Of a stretch of DNA of 64,000 nucleotides, positions 1 to 8,337 are shown one piece after another. The stretch comes from Chitinophaga rhizosphaerae. Lineage in GTDB: Bacteria; Bacteroidota; Bacteroidia; Chitinophagales; Chitinophagaceae. The notes beneath the pieces were generated by a model that was not told where the DNA came from, did not search any database, and was given only the letters and a program-made list of their open reading frames with translations. Position 1 is the stretch's first letter. Each line of letters begins with the position of its first letter. Location: contig NZ_RXLO01000015.1 in NCBI RefSeq assembly GCF_003958645.1, positions 1 to 64,000 on the forward strand. The letters run 5' to 3'. The translations under genes and the position numbers were made by a program.

Positions 1-86
1 GAAGTAATGGACTCCTTCCCCTTTTCTATCGAAACAACTGTTAACTCTTTTTGACGAATACTGTATTTAATGCGTTTGTCCATAAA

Positions 87-123
87 AATGCCCCCCTAAA
101 GTGTCCAACTTTTGGGGGGCATT
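87..123 (-). terminator. Hairpin terminator of the alcohol dehydrogenase gene
   Basis: The arms AATGCCCCCC and GGGGGGCATT enclose a further AAAGT/ACTTT pairing, so the hairpin is long and strong. Read on the minus strand it is followed by ATTTTTAT, as expected for an intrinsic terminator of the dehydrogenase gene that stops at 166. On the plus strand, bases 1-54 are an open frame that ends in TGA and could be the tail of a gene outside the window, but 17 codons are too few to name it. Nothing else is visible in 1-165. Confidence 0.6.
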
Positions 124-165
124 ACACCTGCGAGTACGGCTTTTTTTATATCGTCTGTGGACCGA

Positions 166-1266
166 TCATGTCAGCCGGACGCCCACGCGCAGGGGTTTCT
201 GGGCCACGGCATATTCAAATGCCGCCTGCGTTTCCCCAAGGGTAAACTCTTTTTCGATCATCGATGCGAAAGGATACTTTTTCCAGTTGGCGTGGATGAA
301 CGCAAAGGCATTCCGGAAATCCTCGAAGTTGTAATTGTGCAATCCGCGGATGGTGAGCAGGTTGCGGATGATCTTTTCCGGGTTGACGGAGACGGGCCGT
401 GTCTGGAACACCGCACCGATCCACACGGCGCATCCGCCGATGGCCAGGCAGGAAATTCCGAATTCCATGGCGGCGGGAGATCCGCTCATATCGAATACAA
501 CGTCTGCGCCGCTGGTTTGTCCGCGTAGCATTGCGGTGAGCTCAGTTGCATCCTGCTGCGTATCGAAAACGGCATCCGCGCCGAATTGGAGGGATTCCCG
601 GAGGCGCTTTCCGGATATATCGGCCGTCCCGATCCAGCTGGCGCCGGCTTCGCGGCACATGGCGGCGCACATCATCCCGAGGTGGCCCATGCCGGTTATC
701 AGCACTTTCTTTCCCGACAGATCGCCGGCCGTGCGGAGCGCGCCGGCAACGGTGGAAACGGAACAGTTCAGCGTTGCGGCAACGGAAAGGGGAATTTCTT
801 CCGGCAGTTTGATGATGCCGGTATGGGGCTGAAGGATGCAGAACTCCGCCAGTCCGCCGTGGAAAACTTCATCTCCGGCGGCGTGGGCATGCCCGTATTT
901 GTAAAGGCCGTCGCCCTTTTGCGGCATGCCCCGCAAGGCATTGGCAGACGCTGGGTCGCTGGCGAAGATCGTCCAGGTGATACGGTCTCCCGGGCGCAGG
1001 ATCTCTCCCTGCAAGTCCGTTCCCGGATGGAAAGGGTGCAATTGCACGATCTCGCCCACGATCTCGTGGCCGAGCACGGTAGGGCAGGGCTCCGATCTTA
1101 ATCCGCAAAAAGTGTGGAGATCGCTGCCGCAAAGGGTAGTGTAGATATTGCGGACGAGGATTTCGCCCGGATGGAGCGGGCGGACGGTGTGTGATTCGGC
1201 GCGGAAGGGTGTTCCCGGCCCGTCGAACAGGACGAGCATGCCGTTTTTTCCGGAGGTGGCGGACAT
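166..1266 (-). CDS. Zinc-family alcohol dehydrogenase lacking the structural zinc site
   Basis: This 366-residue protein is a medium-chain dehydrogenase/reductase. It resembles the branch annotated as phosphonate-catabolism-associated alcohol dehydrogenases, and would oxidise an alcohol or sugar with NAD(P) in the cytoplasm. The GroES-like half carries the catalytic zinc ligands Cys46 (in LCGSDLH), His67-Glu68 (in GHE) and probably Cys168. The Rossmann half begins near KVLITGMGHLGMM (about 187-199). The stretch that normally holds four structural-zinc cysteines (about 101-120) contains none. The gene lies at the far end of a sugar-acid region on the opposite strand to the RraA-GH2-dehydratase genes, so a role in the same pathway is plausible but not shown. 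ATG at 1266 gives the full family length. Substrate unknown. Confidence 0.85.
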   Translation of the reverse strand: MSATSGKNGMLVLFDGPGTPFRAESHTVRPLHPGEILVRNIYTTLCGSDLHTFCGLRSEPCPTVLGHEIVGEIVQLHPFHPGTDLQGEILRPGDRITWTIFASDPASANALRGMPQKGDGLYKYGHAHAAGDEVFHGGLAEFCILQPHTGIIKLPEEIPLSVAATLNCSVSTVAGALRTAGDLSGKKVLITGMGHLGMMCAAMCREAGASWIGTADISGKRLRESLQFGADAVFDTQQDATELTAMLRGQTSGADVVFDMSGSPAAMEFGISCLAIGGCAVWIGAVFQTRPVSVNPEKIIRNLLTIRGLHNYNFEDFRNAFAFIHANWKKYPFASMIEKEFTLGETQAAFEYAVAQKPLRVGVRLT

Positions 1267-1300
1267 ATGATTTACTTTTTTCCGCTACTAAAATATCCTG

Positions 1301-1340
1301 TATTATTTAATAATAGGAAAAAATATTTCCTTAAAGGAAA
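1301..1340. promoter_or_regulatory. Two short dyads upstream of the dehydrogenase
   Basis: TATTATT-T-AATAATA (1301-1315) and TTTCCTT-A-AAGGAAA (1326-1340) are perfect inverted repeats with a one-base centre, in the AT-rich leader just upstream of the dehydrogenase start. They could be operators. AT-rich palindromes also arise by chance, and I cannot name a regulator. Confidence 0.3.
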
Positions 1341-1458
1341 AATAACACCTTCGTCATCAGGATTGACCATTGCCTTCGGATAGCCATATCTTTTCGGGGG
1401 ATGGCGCGGTGGGGTCGAGGGCGAGCCCTGTAATCTGGTTGGCGAACAGGAAAGTACG

Positions 1459-1797
1459 TTAGTCCCACAGGGTGCCGTCGAGCCCCAGCACGGTGCCGAG
1501 CCAGAGGCAGAAAACGAAAACGAGCAAACAAAGCAAAAGCGCTGCGGTCTTCCTCCATATGCCGGAGAAACGGAGGGGATTCACCAGGTGGAAGAATGCG
1601 CCGCCAGCCGCGCCGGCGAATGTTATCACAACGAGGGGGCGAACGATCCAGTATCGGCCCCATTCCGGTTCGGGATCAGGGGCGCCTGTCAGGAAGATGA
1701 TCATGAGCGTCAGCGCGATCGCCGCGCCGGCGAGCATCCGCTTTAGCAGGGCGGCGGTAAAGTAGGAGGAAATCGTGGAACGGTGATTCGAGGTCAT
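1459..1797 (-). CDS. Small three-helix membrane protein, unknown function
   Basis: This 112-residue protein has three probable membrane segments: about 20-37 (MLAGAAIALTLMIIFLTG), about 52-70 and about 84-105. A conserved-looking loop, DPEPEWGRYWIVRP, lies between the first and second. I know similar short proteins from Bacteroidota genomes but not their function. The gene is on its own between the AraC regulator and the dehydrogenase. Its promoter (1837-1881) is unusually clear and carries paired operators, so it is tightly regulated, probably by a regulator encoded elsewhere. ATG at 1797 is the first start after the predicted transcription start. Confidence 0.75.
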   Translation of the reverse strand: MTSNHRSTISSYFTAALLKRMLAGAAIALTLMIIFLTGAPDPEPEWGRYWIVRPLVVITFAGAAGGAFFHLVNPLRFSGIWRKTAALLLCLLVFVFCLWLGTVLGLDGTLWD

Positions 1798-1836
1798 AAC
1801 CCACTACATTTTAGCGTTAATTAATAAACGGAAAGT

Positions 1837-1881
1837 ACTTTGTGTTTCAAAGTTAAGTGATTTTACTTTTCATTTCAAAGT
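1837..1881 (-). promoter_or_regulatory. Promoter with two operator dyads
   Basis: On the minus strand a TTTG (-33 box) is followed by exactly 20 bases and TAACTTTG (-7 box), matching the Bacteroidota consensus TTTG-N19-21-TAnnTTTG. Two dyads overlap these boxes: ACTTTG-N5-CAAAGT at 1837-1853 and ACTTTT-N5-CAAAGT at 1865-1881, with centres 28 bases apart. A protein bound to both would cover the -33 and -7 elements, which points to repression of the 112-residue membrane protein gene. The regulator is not identified. Confidence 0.7.
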
Positions 1882-1921
1882 AATTGCGGGATTTTTTTGG
1901 AAGGGGATCGCCGGATGGAGA

Positions 1922-2812
1922 TCATCGGATGAGTTCGCCCGCAGCTTCGGCCCGTATGCGTTTACGGTATTCGGAAGGACTGTGGCCGGTGATATTGCGG
2001 AAACATTTGTTGAAGTTGACGAGGTTGTTGTACCCGCTTTCCAGGGCTACTTCCATGACGGAGAGCCCATCGCGGCGAAGGAGCTTGCAGGCGTGTGAGA
2101 TCCTGATTTCCTGCAGGAAGCTCACGAACGATTTCTGCGTCCGCGTTTTGAAATACCGGCAGAACGCCGTAGGCGACATTTTCGCTACCGAAGCCACTTC
2201 GTCCAGCGGAATTTCGCGGTGGAAATTAGTGATAAGGAATTGGTACACATCGCTGAAACGGCCGGCGTCCTTGACGGTCATGGCGTTTTTGTATTGGTCG
2301 CTGGCGAGGCAGTCGTAATCATCGGTATGCGCCAACAGATGCAGGGCTTCCAGGAAGTGAGAGATACGTTTCAGTCCTTCGGAGATTTGAATTTCCGCGA
2401 ACAGTTCCAGCAGCCGGGCGTGCGCGTCCTGTTTGATGGACAGGCCCCTGCCGGCTTTGGCGAGCAGGTCTTCCACGGCCGCCGCGGCATCGGTGCCGGC
2501 TACGAGCCCCAGTACCATGGCGGGTGCGAAATAGAGCACGGTGGCTTTCACACGAAGGTTTTTCCGCCTTTGGTAAAACGCATTGTCCGTTTGCCAGATA
2601 TGCGGCAGGTTAGGCCCCATCATCACCATATCTCCCTGGTCGAAATCGTCGATATGATCACCCACGATCCGCTTCCCGTATCCCTCCTCGATCAGCACGA
2701 TCTCGCAGGTGTCGTGAAAGTGGAAGGGAGAATTCAGGAAGTATTCGTCGACCTGCTTTACCCTGAACTGCCGGTTGGCATCCAGCCCGGTTTCGATCAA
2801 CCTCGCTTTCAT
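1922..2812 (-). CDS. AraC-family transcriptional regulator
   Basis: The 296-residue protein starts with a cupin-like sensing domain (about 1-140; FHFHDTCEIVLIEEGYGKRIVGD is typical of AraC regulators with a sugar-binding cupin). It ends with two helix-turn-helix motifs (about 195-290; MSPTAFCRYFKTRTQKSF, then VALESGYNNLVNFNKCF and a GHSPSEYRK-type end). I chose ATG at 2812 because AAGGA lies five bases upstream; the open frame extends further upstream to 3016 but that part looks non-coding and overlaps the operators. The gene is divergent from the RraA-GH2-dehydratase genes and probably activates them through the direct repeats at 2867-2901. Confidence 0.9.
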   Translation of the reverse strand: MKARLIETGLDANRQFRVKQVDEYFLNSPFHFHDTCEIVLIEEGYGKRIVGDHIDDFDQGDMVMMGPNLPHIWQTDNAFYQRRKNLRVKATVLYFAPAMVLGLVAGTDAAAAVEDLLAKAGRGLSIKQDAHARLLELFAEIQISEGLKRISHFLEALHLLAHTDDYDCLASDQYKNAMTVKDAGRFSDVYQFLITNFHREIPLDEVASVAKMSPTAFCRYFKTRTQKSFVSFLQEIRISHACKLLRRDGLSVMEVALESGYNNLVNFNKCFRNITGHSPSEYRKRIRAEAAGELIR

Positions 2813-2866
2813 GATCCTTGGTATTAATTTTATTGACAAATTTACTAAATAAAATGGCCTGGACTT

Positions 2867-2901
2867 GCTAAAATAGTTAATGTATTGGCTAAAATCGTTA
2901 A
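2867..2901. promoter_or_regulatory. Direct-repeat operator in the divergent AraC/RraA region
   Basis: GCTAAAATAGTTAA (2867-2880) and GCTAAAATCGTTAA (2888-2901) differ at one base and are offset by 21 bases, two turns of the helix. Direct repeats at this spacing are the usual binding arrangement for AraC-family dimers. They sit between the AraC gene and the start of the catabolic genes, so they are the likely target of the AraC regulator next door. Confidence 0.65.
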
Positions 2902-3073
2902 CCTCTTCCGCGCCTTCAACTGTTAAATTGCATATGATTGCTGCACGGGCAAAAGTTGGTAAGGTAAACCTCACCGGCCCGGAGCGCCGCCACCACACTG
3001 ATGTTACTCTTTTCATAAGGCGGTTTTGCCGGGGCGGTGAGCCCGGGCGGCAGGCACCGAAGAATCAAACCAT

Positions 3074-3799
3074 ATGAACGAGCAGACAAACGGTCACCAC
3101 GTGGCCAGCCCGTTGTGGAAGCACGACGATGAACTTTTTTCCATCGTAAGAAGTGAATTATACACCGCCGTGGTGGGAGATATTATGGACAAAATGGGGT
3201 TGCAGCGACAGTTTCTGCCGCCCCAGATCCAGCCGCTGCAGGCGGATATGTTCGTTGTAGGCCGGGCGATGACGGTGTTGGAAGCGGATGTATTTTCCGG
3301 CGATCCATCTGCCGGCGAGGACCCGCTGCTCAAAAAACCTTTCGGCCTGATGCTGGAGGCGCTCGACGATTTGAAGAAAAACGAGGTTTATATTTGCGCA
3401 GGCGCATCGCCGGCGTATGCATTATGGGGCGAGCTGATGAGCGCCCGCGCCATGCGGCTGGGCGCGGCGGGCGCGGTGGTAGACGGGTATTCCCGCGACA
3501 CCAAAGGCATCCTCCAGCTGAATTTCCCTACCTTTTCCTACGGCCGCTATGCGCAGGACCAGGCGCCCCGCGGCAAGGTGACCGACTTCCGCACTCCGCT
3601 CGAGATCAGGGGGGTGCGTGTGCTCCCGGGAGACATAGTGCTGGGGGATATCGACGGCGTCTGCATCGTTCCCCGGGAAGCGGAACGCGAAGTGTTTTCC
3701 CTCGCCATCGAGAAAGCGCGCGGCGAAAAAATGGTACAACAAAAAATCCTGGAAGGCATGAGCGCCGGACAGGCTTTCGCGAAATACGGAATATTGTAA
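3074..3799 (+). CDS. RraA-family (HMG/CHA aldolase-like) protein
   Basis: This 241-residue protein belongs to the RraA/dimethylmenaquinone-methyltransferase-like fold. Members with known activity are class II pyruvate aldolases that cleave 4-hydroxy-4-methyl-2-oxoglutarate or related 2-keto acids. The family signature GAVVDGYSRD (Arg-Asp used for substrate and metal) is present near residues 136-145, as is a GAVGAG-like pocket region. It is first in a run with a GH2 enzyme (one base after its stop), an enolase-superfamily dehydratase and an SDR dehydrogenase. I infer that it cleaves the 2-keto-3-deoxy acid made by the dehydratase. RNase E inhibition, the role of E. coli RraA, is unlikely in this context. 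Confidence 0.85.
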   Translation: MNEQTNGHHVASPLWKHDDELFSIVRSELYTAVVGDIMDKMGLQRQFLPPQIQPLQADMFVVGRAMTVLEADVFSGDPSAGEDPLLKKPFGLMLEALDDLKKNEVYICAGASPAYALWGELMSARAMRLGAAGAVVDGYSRDTKGILQLNFPTFSYGRYAQDQAPRGKVTDFRTPLEIRGVRVLPGDIVLGDIDGVCIVPREAEREVFSLAIEKARGEKMVQQKILEGMSAGQAFAKYGIL

Positions 3800-3800
3800 C

Positions 3801-6617
3801 ATGAGCAAAAGTTTATTCGTCATCCTCTTTACCTTTTTATGCGGCAGTGCCATGGCGCAACTCCCGCGCCTGTCGCCGCGCCCGGTAGATGTGGTTTCGC
3901 TCAATGGGGAATGGAAACTGAACGGGAGATACCCCGTGAAAGTGCCGGGGGAACTGCTGATGCAGGGTTTCAACATCCACGAAGGCGAAAAAGCCGTTTA
4001 CTCCAGATCGCTGGACATTTCCGATAGTTGGAAACATCAGCGCGTGAAACTCCGGTTCGACGCCGTGAGCAGCCATGCCGCCGTTTTTGTGAACGGGGTG
4101 AAAGTAGGGGAACATGAGGGCGGTTTCGTACCGTTCGAACTGGATATTACAGAAGCCCTCAATTTCGGGAACGACGTGCTGACGGTGGAAGTGCAGGCGC
4201 TGACGGTTTCCGATTACCTGGCCCGTACTTCGCAGTACGCGGCGCATACGGTGGCGGGTTTATTGCGCAAGGTGACGTTGTTCGCCGTTCCCGAAACGAA
4301 TCTTTCCGACCTGACGGTAGTAACCGGATTCGACAAAAATTATAAAGATGCCACGCTTCGTATCCGTACGGCAGTTACGAATGAATCGCAAAAGATCGCC
4401 CGTACCGAAATCCGTTTTACCTTGAAAGACGCCACGGGAAAAACGGTACTTGGCCATACCGCCAGGCCCGCCGATATCCAGGCAGGCGCCACCTTGCCGG
4501 AAGAGCACATCCTCGCCGTGAAAGCACCGAAGCGATGGGACCCTGAACATCCCCATCTCTACACGCTGCAAATGGAATTGCTCCAGGACGGAAAGGTAAC
4601 GGAAAGCACGTTCCGCCAGATCGGGTTCCGGCAGGTGGACATCCGCGGGAACGAAGTGCTGGTGAACGGGCGCGCCGTGAAACTGCGCGGCATCAACCGC
4701 CACGATGTGCACCCGCTCCAGGGCCGGAGCCTCAGCCCCGCGCTCGACCGGCAGGATGCGGAACTTTTCCGCGCGGCCAACTGCAATTATATCCGCACGT
4801 CGCATTACCCGCCCTCCGAAGAATTCCTCGATGCGGCCGATGAACTGGGGCTTTTCGTGGAAAGCGAAGCCGCCCTGACGTGGATCAACCATCAAGCCGC
4901 GCCCATCTGGAAATTATGGAACGCTACCGACGAAAAATTCCTGCCGTACATGATCCGCGCCAATGCGGATAACATCGCCGCGGGGAAAAATCATCCTTCC
5001 GTGATCATGTGGTCTTTGGGAAATGAATCCAACTGGAGCCCGCTTTGGGCGCAGGTATTGGCCTTCGTAAAGAAAAACGACCCTTCGCGCCCCGCCACTT
5101 TTCATGACCAGTGCTGGGGCAGCTACAACAACCTGGGCAGCAAGGCGGATATCGCCAACTACCATTACCCGGGTATAAACGGGCCCGGCGAGGCGGCGAA
5201 ATCCGGCCGGCCGGTACTTTTCGGCGAATATGCACACCTGTCTTGCTACAACCGCCGCGAACTGGTGACGGACCCCGGTGTAAGAGCGGCCTGGAGCGCG
5301 CCTTTGGTTACTTTTTACGATTCGATCTATCATTATAAGGGCAGTTTGGGCGGTGCGATCTGGAGCGGCATAGACGATATTTTCCATTTGCCCGGCGGCA
5401 AGATCGTAGGATACGGGCCATGGGGGCCGATCGATGGATGGCGCAGGCCCAAACCGGAATACATCGGCATGAAGAAAGCCTACGAGCCGGTACGCATCAC
5501 CCAATTGAGCGACGATGGCAAGCAGCTAACGCTGCAATTCGCCAACCGTTATGATTTCACTTCGCTGAAAGAACTGCGGATCGAAGCGAACGGTGTGCCC
5601 GTTGGCCTGGACGCCGCTCCCGGTAAAACGGCGGTACTGAAAGTGAAAAAACGCGACGGTGCGGTATATGTAAAGATCACCGATCCTCGCGGGTTCGTGT
5701 GTGTGGAAGAACGCTTCGCACCGGCAGCAGCGGCTCCCGTTACCAGCCGTACGATGAATATCAAATGGGAGGAAGTGCCCGGCGGTTACACCATCCGGCA
5801 AGGCCCTTACACCTGGACGATCAGCAGAACGAAAGGCCTCATCGAATGCCTGCGCAGGGATAACGACACGCTGATGACGCAGGGGCCGGTTGTGGCGGTG
5901 GTGCCCCTGAACGGCGATGACGGCGGCAAGCCCAACGTAGCCGGGGAAACTTATCAAAACAATATCTACCCGCTCAAATACTACCCGCTCTACACGCTAT
6001 TCGCCCGGAAAATCGATGTGGAATCGACCCGTGAAGGCATCCGTTTCGATGCGCAGCTGGAATTCAAAAACGCGGAAGGCCGGCAATCTTACATTTTCAC
6101 CACGAAAGGGGAACTGATCACCGAATATGATGTGAAATACAACGGTGGGGACGATCCTTATCAATACGGCCTCCTCCTGCAATTGCCGCGCAATTTCGAT
6201 AAAATGAGCTGGGAAAGAAACGGCGAATTCTCCGTGTATCCGGCCGACGATATCGCGCGGAACAAAGGGGAAGCCAGGCTGAACGCCCGGATCATCGGTG
6301 AAGTGGAGCCCCACGGCGAAATTCCCCGCGGCAGTTGGAAAGACGATGCCAATGAACTGGGATCTAACGATTTCAGGTCAACCAAACGCAACATCACCCG
6401 TGTGGCATTGGCCAACGGAAAAGGCGATTCGCTCACCGTTACCTCCAACGGCACCCAGCATTCCCGGACCTGGCTGCAAGACGCGGCGATCAACTGGCTC
6501 ATCGCGGATTACAGCAACAACGGCTCGGAAGGTTTTTACAACACCCCGCATTCCAACGGAAGGATGAATATCAAGAATCAGCCGATCAAAGGAAAGACGA
6601 TCATCGTACTACCATGA
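3801..6617 (+). CDS. GH2 beta-galactosidase-like enzyme, main frame of a frameshifted gene
   Basis: A signal peptide (1-20, ending AMAQ) is followed by the GH2 sugar-binding jelly roll (about 25-165), the immunoglobulin-like domain (about 165-275) and the TIM barrel (about 285-560). The acid/base Glu409 is in SLGNES and the nucleophile Glu476 is in FGEYAH. A LacZ-like C-terminal beta domain follows. The frame stops at 6617, but a second frame starting by 6610 continues without a break into a typical C-terminal end, so one base appears to have been gained near 6609. The joined protein would have about 1046 residues, the usual LacZ size. It starts one base after the RraA gene, so the two are co-transcribed. 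Exported hydrolase of beta-galactosides or related glycosides; exact substrate unknown. Confidence 0.85.
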   Translation: MSKSLFVILFTFLCGSAMAQLPRLSPRPVDVVSLNGEWKLNGRYPVKVPGELLMQGFNIHEGEKAVYSRSLDISDSWKHQRVKLRFDAVSSHAAVFVNGVKVGEHEGGFVPFELDITEALNFGNDVLTVEVQALTVSDYLARTSQYAAHTVAGLLRKVTLFAVPETNLSDLTVVTGFDKNYKDATLRIRTAVTNESQKIARTEIRFTLKDATGKTVLGHTARPADIQAGATLPEEHILAVKAPKRWDPEHPHLYTLQMELLQDGKVTESTFRQIGFRQVDIRGNEVLVNGRAVKLRGINRHDVHPLQGRSLSPALDRQDAELFRAANCNYIRTSHYPPSEEFLDAADELGLFVESEAALTWINHQAAPIWKLWNATDEKFLPYMIRANADNIAAGKNHPSVIMWSLGNESNWSPLWAQVLAFVKKNDPSRPATFHDQCWGSYNNLGSKADIANYHYPGINGPGEAAKSGRPVLFGEYAHLSCYNRRELVTDPGVRAAWSAPLVTFYDSIYHYKGSLGGAIWSGIDDIFHLPGGKIVGYGPWGPIDGWRRPKPEYIGMKKAYEPVRITQLSDDGKQLTLQFANRYDFTSLKELRIEANGVPVGLDAAPGKTAVLKVKKRDGAVYVKITDPRGFVCVEERFAPAAAAPVTSRTMNIKWEEVPGGYTIRQGPYTWTISRTKGLIECLRRDNDTLMTQGPVVAVVPLNGDDGGKPNVAGETYQNNIYPLKYYPLYTLFARKIDVESTREGIRFDAQLEFKNAEGRQSYIFTTKGELITEYDVKYNGGDDPYQYGLLLQLPRNFDKMSWERNGEFSVYPADDIARNKGEARLNARIIGEVEPHGEIPRGSWKDDANELGSNDFRSTKRNITRVALANGKGDSLTVTSNGTQHSRTWLQDAAINWLIADYSNNGSEGFYNTPHSNGRMNIKNQPIKGKTIIVLP

Positions 6618-6942
6618 AGTCACCATCGCCGAAGACATGACGGATTATTACCTCAACGCCACAACGGACGGGCGGAAAGCAGGGATGCACGGCTCCGAAG
6701 GGTTCCGGGGCAAAAAGGAACATATCTTTGAATACGAAGCGTCCCGCCTCAACGGCACCGGCCGCATCCGCGTACTGCCTGACGGTTCGCATGCCGCACG
6801 GATGGACGTGGGGGCCGACGGGAAGCAATGGCTCGTCATCTCCGGCAATTGGGACTACTGGAGCCTCGCCTGGGGAAACTTCCAGGGCGTGGCCAATCCT
6901 TCAAAACAAATGAAGGGTATGATCAGATTCGTTATCGAATAA
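6610..6942 (+). pseudogene. Out-of-frame C-terminal part of the GH2 gene
   Basis: Skipping one base at about 6609 changes the end of the GH2 frame from IIVLP-stop to IIVYHEVTIAEDM and adds 110 residues ending GMIRFVIE. The segment has the composition and codon use of the GH2 gene, including a Trp/Gly-rich stretch (ISGNWDYWSLAWGNFQG). The only internal ATG (6637) has no convincing ribosome binding site. I read this as the true C-terminus separated by a frameshift, either a real mutation or a base error in the assembly. An independent 101-residue gene is the less likely alternative. Confidence 0.7.
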
Positions 6943-6952
6943 AAAGGAAAAT

Positions 6953-8119
6953 ATGAAAATAACCGATGTGAAAGTATGGCTGGTGGAAGGTGTGAAGTAT
7001 AACTGGACGATGTTGAAGATTCATACCGATACCGGTCACACCGGCGTGGGAGAAGCCACCAACTGGCCGGGGAGCCCCATCGTTTACCATGCCGCCAAAC
7101 ACGTGGGGGAGCGCATCATCGGCCTCGACCCCATGAAAACGGATTTCATCTGGACCAAACTCTACCGCGATCTCAACTGGATGGGCCCCTACGGCGCCAG
7201 TCTTTGCGCCATCAGCGGCATCGACATGGCCCTGCTCGACCTGAAAGGCAAGGCGCTCGGTGTTCCCTGTTACGAGCTGCTCGGCGGCGCCTACAGGAAA
7301 GATATTCTCCTGTACGCCAATTACTGGTTTACCGGCGGCGGCCATAACGCGGAAGATTATGCCGCGCAGGCGCGCAAGGTGAAAGACGCAGGCTTCACCG
7401 GCCTGAAGTTCGACCCGTTCGCGCATACCAACTATCTATACGGCGAAGATCTTTCGCCTGACCTCACGCTGACGCCCGCGCAGCAAGACCTGGCCTTCGA
7501 GGTCAGCAAAGCCGTCCGCGAAGCCGTGGGGCCGGAGTTCGACATCATGATCGAAACGCACGCCATGCTCAATTACAGCGTGGCGGTGAAAATGGCGCAA
7601 CGCCTGTCTGCCCTGAACATCACCTGGTATGAAGAGCCCGCCGGCCCGGAAAGCGCCGATACGCTCCGGGCCATGCGCGAACGCATCCCTTCAAACGTTT
7701 CCATTTGCGTGGGAGAGCGCCACTATACCCGGCACGGCATTCGGCCGCTGCTGGAAAAACACGTCTGCGACATTCTCATGCCAGACATCACCCGCTGCGG
7801 CGGCCCGTCGGAAATGAAACGCATGGCCACCATGATGGAAGCTTACAACGTTTTGCTGGCGCCGCATAATCCCAACGGTCCGCTGTCGACCCTCGCGTCT
7901 GCACACGTTTGCGCATCAGTACCCAATTTCTTCCGGCAGGAATTCATGTTCACCGACGTGCCCTGGCGCGACGAGATCATTACCCATCCTATCGCAGGCA
8001 TGGTCAGCAACGGGCATCTGCGCCTGAGCGAGCGGCCGGGGCTGGGGGTAGATCTCGTGGAACCGGAAATGGAAAAACATCCCGGCATACTTCGGCCCAG
8101 GGCAGGTTTTTATGTATAA
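6953..8119 (+). CDS. Enolase-superfamily (mandelate racemase/muconate lactonizing type) sugar-acid dehydratase
   Basis: This 388-residue protein has the N-terminal capping domain and the modified TIM barrel of the enolase superfamily. Likely metal ligands are Glu201, Glu227 (in YEEP) and Glu255 (in VGER). Likely catalytic bases are His203 (in ETH, where galactonate dehydratase has D-x-H) and His305 (in APHNPNGP). The pattern fits acid-sugar dehydratases such as galactonate or fuconate dehydratase, which make 2-keto-3-deoxy acids; the substrate cannot be fixed from sequence. It follows the GH2 gene by 10 bases and would supply substrate to the RraA-type aldolase at the head of the operon. Confidence 0.87.
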   Translation: MKITDVKVWLVEGVKYNWTMLKIHTDTGHTGVGEATNWPGSPIVYHAAKHVGERIIGLDPMKTDFIWTKLYRDLNWMGPYGASLCAISGIDMALLDLKGKALGVPCYELLGGAYRKDILLYANYWFTGGGHNAEDYAAQARKVKDAGFTGLKFDPFAHTNYLYGEDLSPDLTLTPAQQDLAFEVSKAVREAVGPEFDIMIETHAMLNYSVAVKMAQRLSALNITWYEEPAGPESADTLRAMRERIPSNVSICVGERHYTRHGIRPLLEKHVCDILMPDITRCGGPSEMKRMATMMEAYNVLLAPHNPNGPLSTLASAHVCASVPNFFRQEFMFTDVPWRDEIITHPIAGMVSNGHLRLSERPGLGVDLVEPEMEKHPGILRPRAGFYV

Positions 8120-8128
8120 ACCGCGGGC

Positions 8129-8329
8129 ATGCAGCGCGCCGGCGGGTGGCAAGGGATCGTTAAGAACGGGGACGAGACCAGGTTGCATGTTGGGAAAGGG
8201 CTTGCTTCGCCCGACACCAACTACTTGGGCGTGGATGCGGCCGGCGGCAGCGGAAAGGAAAGGCAGATGGATCGCCCCGTTGCATAGGTGCTGGCTTTCA
8301 CTTTGGTGTTGAACATCATTTTCTTTTAA
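8129..8329 (+). pseudogene. Possible gene remnant, perhaps the C-terminal tail of a transporter
   Basis: A frame of 52 codons (8129-8287) reads GWQGIVKNGDETRLHVGKG and then LASPDTNYLGVDAAGG, protein-like rather than random. After a TAG it continues in the same frame with a hydrophobic stretch VLAFTLVLNIIFF to TAA at 8329. A soluble loop followed by a final membrane helix is how many sodium/solute or MFS transporters end, and a sugar-acid operon would be expected to contain one. This identification is inference only; there is no start with a clear binding site. Confidence 0.3.
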
Positions 8330-8337
8330 TTCAGGAT

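Noticed and set aside
87..123. Hairpin that resembles the end of an insertion sequence
   Set aside because: No transposase frame lies next to it and there is no second end. Its T-tract on the minus strand fits a terminator better.
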